From: JBKBKC01 sp046294265
GTDB lineage: Bacteria; Pseudomonadota; Alphaproteobacteria; Rhodobacterales; Rhodobacteraceae
Reading direction: 5' to 3'
NCBI GenBank assembly: GCA_046294265.1
Contig: JBKBKC010000010.1
Coordinates: 102,874 to 166,873, forward strand
DNA length: 64,000 bases
Under the pieces are notes generated by a model. That model was not told the DNA's origin, searched no databases, and saw only the letters and a list, made by a program, of their open reading frames with translations. This document shows, in pieces, positions 59,323 to 64,000 of the stretch. The stretch's first letter is position 1. Every line of letters begins with the position of its first letter. Made by a program: the position numbers and the translations under genes.

Positions 59323-61425
59323 TCAGTTGATCATCGTCATGCTGCCGTTGATCGTCAAGATCCCGTTGGCCTTGTGCGTCGCCATGCCCTGCGCCTCTGT
59401 GGTGATTACCGGGCCCTTGATCGTGATGCCGCTCATGTCGATCTTGATGGATGAGGGGCCGACTTTCAGCTCGATGCTGGCCTTGGATTCGATGGTGATC
59501 GATCCGGTGACGCTGGATTTGAAGGTGCCGGTCACCGTCTCGGACGAATTTCCCTTCACCTCGGCGGTGGAGTTTCCGCCCGTCGTGCCCTCGAAATTGC
59601 CCTTCACGTCCATTTTCTTGTTGCCGCCCACCTCCTGGCTGGCATTGGCCCCGATCTTTTCGCTGCGGTCGGTCTTGATGTCGCGCTTTTCGTTGCCGGT
59701 TTCGACCGTCAGCGTCAGGTCGCCCTTTTCGATGTTCTCGGTGCGGTCCTGATAGATTTTGGTGGTGATGCTGCCGGGGCTTTTCTTGTCATAGCCGATG
59801 CTGACGGTGGCATCGTTCTCGACCGTCAGGAAGTAATCCTTTTCCGCGTGCATGCGGATGAACTCGTCGTCCTTCTTGTCCTCGAACACCAGTTCGTTGT
59901 AGTTCTCGTCGCCCCCGCCCTTGCTGCTGCGCGTCTTGATCCCGCTTTGGGTCTTGTTTGCGCCCAGCGCGTAGGGCGGCATCAAGTCGGCGTTGTAGAG
60001 CATGCCAGTGCAGATGGGGCGGTCGGGATCGCCATCCTCGAACTGGATCACCACTTCCTGGCCCATCCGTGGCACCGCGACCATGCCCCATGTCTTGCCG
60101 GACCAGGGCGTCACGACACGGACCCAGCACGAGGTGTTTTCGTCGTTCTTGCCGTCCCGGTCCCAAGGGAATTGCACCTTGATGCGCCCGTGTTTGTCAG
60201 TGTAGATCTCTTCGCCCGATGGCCCCGTAACCTTGGCCAGAAGGATGCCGGGTATCTTCGGCCACTGCGTCTTGAACGGGGCGCGGTAAGGCACGTTCTT
60301 GGGGATCACCTGAAACGTGCAGCGATACGTATCCTTGTTCTTTTCGTCGAACTCGATGGTGCCGGGAAGTTCCTTGACCTCCTGCGACTCGTCCTTTTGC
60401 TGCACCTCGATCTGGATCATATGGATCGCATTGACGATCAGGTAATCTTGGTTCTCTTCGTCGCGCCCGTGTTTCTGCAGCTTGAACGTCGCGCCGTTGG
60501 CCAGCGTGCGCACGTTGCCGATGGCGCTGCGCACCGAGAACCTGACCGCCTCGGCCTCCATGCGGATGCGCGCATGTTCGGTGCCGACGGCGGTTTCCCG
60601 GTAGTGGCCCGGATAGCCATAAAGCTCATAGGACTTGAACGGATGGTTGCCCTTCGGAATGTTGTTCCGGGTGGTCATGTCGGCCTTGGGCTTTTCGAAG
60701 TTGTAGTCGCGCAGCGTCACCCGGCCGCTGGTCACGTTCTCGGACCCGCGCCATTCGAACACATGGTCCGTGGCACGCCGATATGAGGCCTCGCGCTGCG
60801 CGAATTCGATCGTGGCATACCCATCGACCGGCACATGCGGCCCGATGTTGTCCACCAGCATCAGGTGATCCACCCCATTCTTGACGGTCGAGTAGAAATA
60901 AATGCCCTCCTCTTCCATCAGCCGGCAGATGAAATCATAATCGGTCTCGTTATACTGCACGGTGTAGACGCGCTTCTCCAGCTTTCGGCTCACGCTGAAG
61001 GTAAAGTCGGAATGCCCGCGGTCATTGAACACCTGCTTGATGATCTCCTCGGCCGTGAGATTCTGGAAGATCGCACAGTTGGTCGTGCGGGTCAGAAACC
61101 AAAGCCAGGGGCGCACCTCCAGCGAGTAAAACCCGAACCCTTCGTGCAGGCCGATGTATTCGGCCTCGATGCAGGTGCCCACGAACAGCCGATGGCCACC
61201 GCCCTCGTCGTCGCCCTTCTGCACCTTGATCTTGATCGTCTGTCCCACGACCTTGCCCAGTTCCACCTTCTGGTCGGGGGAAAGCCAGTCGATCGTCGTT
61301 TCGGTGATCTTGTTCATGCCCTCGACGACGCGCGCCGCCTTGATGAACATCTTGCGCTCACCAAGCGGCCCCTGCATCTGGACCTTGCGGTTCTTAAGGA
61401 CGACTTCGGAAATGCTTCCAGCCAT
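59323..61425 (-). CDS. vgrG: VgrG (TssI), T6SS spike protein
   Basis: A 700-residue spike protein. The gp27-like half contains LTAEEIIKQVFNDRGHSDF and VQYNETDYDFICRLMEEEGIYFY; the OB fold contains YTDKHGRIKVQFPWDRDGK, CWVRVVTPWSGKTWGMVAVPRMGQEVVIQFEDGDPDRPICTG; the C-terminal third is the gp5-like beta-helix needle with repeated short Lys/Gly/Thr units. It ends at the needle without an effector domain. ATG at 61425 (AGGGGA upstream) is preferred over an in-frame start 9 codons earlier. Confidence 0.97.
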   Translation of the reverse strand: MAGSISEVVLKNRKVQMQGPLGERKMFIKAARVVEGMNKITETTIDWLSPDQKVELGKVVGQTIKIKVQKGDDEGGGHRLFVGTCIEAEYIGLHEGFGFYSLEVRPWLWFLTRTTNCAIFQNLTAEEIIKQVFNDRGHSDFTFSVSRKLEKRVYTVQYNETDYDFICRLMEEEGIYFYSTVKNGVDHLMLVDNIGPHVPVDGYATIEFAQREASYRRATDHVFEWRGSENVTSGRVTLRDYNFEKPKADMTTRNNIPKGNHPFKSYELYGYPGHYRETAVGTEHARIRMEAEAVRFSVRSAIGNVRTLANGATFKLQKHGRDEENQDYLIVNAIHMIQIEVQQKDESQEVKELPGTIEFDEKNKDTYRCTFQVIPKNVPYRAPFKTQWPKIPGILLAKVTGPSGEEIYTDKHGRIKVQFPWDRDGKNDENTSCWVRVVTPWSGKTWGMVAVPRMGQEVVIQFEDGDPDRPICTGMLYNADLMPPYALGANKTQSGIKTRSSKGGGDENYNELVFEDKKDDEFIRMHAEKDYFLTVENDATVSIGYDKKSPGSITTKIYQDRTENIEKGDLTLTVETGNEKRDIKTDRSEKIGANASQEVGGNKKMDVKGNFEGTTGGNSTAEVKGNSSETVTGTFKSSVTGSITIESKASIELKVGPSSIKIDMSGITIKGPVITTEAQGMATHKANGILTINGSMTMIN

Positions 61426-61464
61426 GTACGTTTCCCCTGAATGCGCAGCCAAAACGGCTCGGGA

Positions 61465-61749
61465 TCAAAAATCCGAAAACTTCACCTCGATCAGCAGGTC
61501 CTCTGTACGAAGCCGGGCGATCACTTCCGGGTTGATTCGCCAGAGCGACTTGAGCTCGAAATCCGTCGGAAAGGCCTCTTTCAATTCGAATATATCTGCG
61601 AAGTACACGCATCGCACGGAAAAGGGATAGCGCCCGGTCCCCGTCAGCACGTCGTTCAGCAGCTCCTCGCCTTCATAAAGCCAGTGTTCTTTTCCCAACA
61701 CAAGCAACGTCATCGGGACGTCATCCTCGGCAGCCCCATCCTGCGCCAT
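61465..61749 (-). CDS. Small T6SS-linked hypothetical protein
   Basis: A 94-residue acidic protein (LLVLGKEHWLYEGEELLNDVL, VRCVYFADIFELKEAFPTDFELKSLW). No recognised domain, signal peptide or membrane helix. The ATG overlaps the stop of the TssB-TssC-like gene upstream and vgrG follows after 39 bases. It might be a chaperone or a VgrG accessory; not recognised. Confidence 0.75.
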   Translation of the reverse strand: MAQDGAAEDDVPMTLLVLGKEHWLYEGEELLNDVLTGTGRYPFSVRCVYFADIFELKEAFPTDFELKSLWRINPEVIARLRTEDLLIEVKFSDF

Positions 61750-64000
61750 CACAGACCCTCCAGCAAGGCCGCGAGATCGGCGTCGATGGCTGAAGGGTCG
61801 GAGGGGGCGGCACTGTCGCCGAACCCCGCCAGAAGCGCGTCCAGATCGTCATCAACCGCCCCGCCGCCGAAGGTGGCCGCGACATCCGCCACGCGGTCGC
61901 CCCCTTCCGGGTCGTCCGATGGCGGGCTGGAAGACCATGGTCCGGCGATATCGGTCCCCGCCAATGACTGGAACGACCCCAGCCGCACCACATCGCGCCC
62001 CCGCACCGACAGGACCGGCATGAACCCGCGCTGCACGATGCGTTCGGCGACATCGGTCGAGACGTTGCGCTCCGTGCAGGGTAGCGCCGTCTGGTCGCCG
62101 TGCCGGTCGGTGACGACATGATAGGGCATCTGACCCAGCGACATCGCCTTGCCTAGCGTCATCTTCGGCCCGTCGTCGGTCCAAGCCTTGGCCAGCAGAA
62201 TCGCAGCCAGCACCGCCGGGTTGCACCACAGCATGCCCGACAGCCCCTCGGACATCGTGAATTCCTCAAAGTCGAAGGCGTCGATCGGGTCCGACTTGGC
62301 GCCATAGGGCCGTCGCAGCAGGAACCGGGGTGCCGCGAGGCCCAGCCAGGCAGCCATCGGTTCGGCCCGCAGCGCATCCCAGGCGCGGGCGACCATCGGA
62401 TGACGGTCACGCTTGGCCACATCTGCACAGCCGGGGCCCATCGCAGCCAGGAAGGGTGCGCGCACATGTGCGGCGATCCGGCCCATGCGGCCCAGGATCT
62501 GCGCATGGGGCGGCGTTTCCTCAAACGTATAAAGGCCGACAACCGCCGAATAGCCGGTGCCGCCCTCGACCGTCAGCGGCTCGTTCAGGATCTTGAAGAT
62601 GCCCGACGCGGCGAGGTTCGCGGCACCCCCCAGGTCGGCCGCGAATTCCTCGGCCGAAATGTCGAAGATGGTGATCTCCAGCTTCTCGTCCGTCTCGACT
62701 TGCCGCGCCAGCAGGTCGAGCGTGCGCCAGGCCGCCTCGATAGCCTGAAACTCGGGGTGATGCAGGACCAGCCGCATCGCAGCCCCCATCGCCTCGTCCA
62801 GCGTGGCCCGCAGCACCTTCGCCTCGGGCGGCGTGCCGGGCAAGACATAGGGCCCGACGATGCGCGCGATCAGATCGGCGGCGGGCGAGGGCGTGGCAAG
62901 CCGCTCCGCCCCGTCGCCGATCAGCCGCTGGAAATCGGTCAGGCGACGGTCGGCAGGCACTGCCGAGGCGGCCGAGCGGCTATGCGTCGGGGCGGCATGG
63001 GTGGTGAAACTGGCCCCCCAGCCCTGCATCTCGGCCACCGCACGCGCCGCGGTCGAGGCAGTGGTCAACCGCTGGCGCAGCCCCTTCAACTCATCGAACA
63101 GCTCCACAGTCTCGGCCAGTTCGTCCGGGTGCAGGTCGTCGATGCCGCCCAGCTTCACCGCGATCCCGCGCCCCTCCGGCCCGATCGGCAGCACGAGGCG
63201 CGTGGCGAAACGCGCGATCACATCCTCGACCGTATCGACATCCAGCTTCTGCGCGCGCCGTGTGGCGAGCTTTTCACCCACCTCGACAGCACCGCCGGCC
63301 GCTCGGCCCGAGAAATCGCCGAAGACTGCCATTCGGAACACCGTGCGGTGCAGGCCGTCAGGGCGCGGGGCCGGGGCGGAGAGCACGCCGAAGGGTGATG
63401 CCGATGGCGCAATAGGGGCGTCGAGACCGGGCATGGTCGTTCCTTCTTGGAGTTCAGGCGGAGGCTCGGGGCGCGCAAGCAGCGCGTCAAGGTCATCCAG
63501 GGGATCGGACACGGGCACGACCGGCGACGCAAGCAACGCCTCCAGTTCGGCCAGGGGATCGGCCACATGCGGAGGCGCCAGCAGCGCGTCAAGATCATCC
63601 ACCGGCGCAGCGGCGGGTGCCGGGGTCAGCAGCGCGTCAAGATCGTCCATTGGCGCGGCGGTCAACAGCGCGTCAAGATCGTCCACCGGTGCAGCGGCGG
63701 GTGCCGGAGCCAGCAGCGCGTCAAGGTCATCCATTGGGTCGACCGAGCGCATAGGTGCAAGGATATCCTCCAAGTCCGGGCTTGCCGGTTCGGCAGGGGC
63801 CGGGGCGGCGGTGCGCAGGGCGGACAGCGCGGCAGCCGCCGCGTCCGGCGCGGGTTCGGCAGGCGCCGGGGCGACAGCGCGCAGGGCGGACAGCGCGGCA
63901 GCCGCCGCGTCCGGCGCGGGTTCGGCAGGCGCCGGGGCGGCGGCGCGCAGGGCGGACAGCTCGGCAGATGCGGCATGCGGGGCGGGGTCGGCGGGCGCCG
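61749..64000 (-). CDS. TssB-TssC-like fused sheath protein with repetitive N-terminus (5' end beyond window)
   Basis: The frame is open to the right edge, so the true start is outside. The visible 750 residues show: an Ala/Pro repeat region; five exact DDLDALL motifs plus a degenerate one; a TssB-like part (RMAVFGDFSGRAAGG, LGGIDDLHPDELAETVELFDEL); and a TssC-like part (RLVLHHPEFQAIEAAWRTLD, PRFLLRRPYGAKSDPIDAFDFEE, LPCTERNVSTDVAERIVQRGFMPVL). DDLDALL and a weaker copy recur at the extreme C-terminus. TssB and TssC form the contractile sheath, normally as separate proteins. A specialised sheath paralogue is the alternative. Confidence 0.82.
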   Translation of the reverse strand, partial: APADPAPHAASAELSALRAAAPAPAEPAPDAAAAALSALRAVAPAPAEPAPDAAAAALSALRTAAPAPAEPASPDLEDILAPMRSVDPMDDLDALLAPAPAAAPVDDLDALLTAAPMDDLDALLTPAPAAAPVDDLDALLAPPHVADPLAELEALLASPVVPVSDPLDDLDALLARPEPPPELQEGTTMPGLDAPIAPSASPFGVLSAPAPRPDGLHRTVFRMAVFGDFSGRAAGGAVEVGEKLATRRAQKLDVDTVEDVIARFATRLVLPIGPEGRGIAVKLGGIDDLHPDELAETVELFDELKGLRQRLTTASTAARAVAEMQGWGASFTTHAAPTHSRSAASAVPADRRLTDFQRLIGDGAERLATPSPAADLIARIVGPYVLPGTPPEAKVLRATLDEAMGAAMRLVLHHPEFQAIEAAWRTLDLLARQVETDEKLEITIFDISAEEFAADLGGAANLAASGIFKILNEPLTVEGGTGYSAVVGLYTFEETPPHAQILGRMGRIAAHVRAPFLAAMGPGCADVAKRDRHPMVARAWDALRAEPMAAWLGLAAPRFLLRRPYGAKSDPIDAFDFEEFTMSEGLSGMLWCNPAVLAAILLAKAWTDDGPKMTLGKAMSLGQMPYHVVTDRHGDQTALPCTERNVSTDVAERIVQRGFMPVLSVRGRDVVRLGSFQSLAGTDIAGPWSSSPPSDDPEGGDRVADVAATFGGGAVDDDLDALLAGFGDSAAPSDPSAIDADLAALLEGL
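63789..64000 (-). repeat. 66-base tandem repeats encoding an Ala/Pro-rich 22-residue unit
   Basis: Units start near 63789, 63855 and 63921, with a fourth starting at 63987 and cut by the window edge. Spacing is exactly 66 bases, and copies differ at few positions. The coded unit reads approximately LSALRAAAPAPAEPAPDAAA. Confidence 0.88.

Noticed and set aside
1..64000. tRNA genes, rRNA genes, insertion sequences or prophage
   Set aside because: No cloverleaf-like sequence, rRNA segment, transposase or phage structural gene was recognised; the only phage-like parts are the T6SS spike and sheath homologues.

Overview
The window is GC-rich and reads as chromosome of an alphaproteobacterium, most likely family Rhodobacteraceae. 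Supporting evidence is an alpha-type flagellar cluster with FlaF and FlbT, a CcrM-type GANTC methylase, the rpsT-dnaA-dnaN-recF-gyrB order, and short GC-hairpin/GGATATTT intergenic elements familiar from that family. Species cannot be named from sequence alone.

Layout. (1) 1-13213: flagellar cluster. It holds the 3' end of flhB, a minus-strand operon flgB-flgC-fliE-fliQ-flgF-flgG-flgA-flgH-fliL, divergent fliI, then DUF1217/flbT/flaF/flagellin, FlgJ- and FlgN-like proteins, fliK and flgD. (2) 13218-25245: housekeeping and origin-proximal genes ubiB, ubiE, mutM, an enoyl-CoA hydratase, rpsT, dnaA, dnaN, recF, a LysE-type exporter and gyrB. (3) 25373-31900: a probable seven-gene minus-strand operon: DUF721/DciA-like protein, DsbA-type oxidoreductase, CaiB/BaiF CoA transferase, CDP-alcohol phosphatidyltransferase (YnjF-like) and an orphan ABC importer resembling E. 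coli YnjBCD. (4) 31982-42404: mutY, an AlkB-type alkane monooxygenase, a methyltransferase-fold protein, ccrM, rnhB, small exported proteins, a membrane-anchored winged-helix protein, the two carboxynorspermidine (norspermidine/spermidine) enzymes and msrA. (5) 42484-64000: an envelope and type VI secretion (T6SS) region.

The T6SS part follows the Agrobacterium/Rhizobium imp order TagH(ImpI)-TssK(ImpJ)-TssL(ImpK)-TssM(ImpL)-TagF(ImpM)-PppA, with the PpkA-type kinase (ImpN) facing them on the plus strand. Upstream in the same minus-strand run are PAAR, an unknown protein, VgrG, a 94-residue unknown protein and, running off the right edge, a large polypeptide that looks like TssB and TssC joined, decorated with repeated DDLDALL motifs. 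Hcp, TssE, TssF, TssG, ClpV and TssA are not in the window and probably lie to the right.

The most unusual feature is the unit at 42484-45795. A membrane-anchored M15-type peptidoglycan peptidase, an exported caspase-like protein with Sel1 repeats and a peptidoglycan-binding end, and an exported Cys-containing protein with twelve YDGG repeats form one tight operon. It diverges from an OmpA-like protein and the transmembrane kinase of the T6SS. Everything in it is predicted to sit in or face the periplasm, so it may be an envelope-remodelling or signalling module tied to the secretion machine. That functional link is inference.
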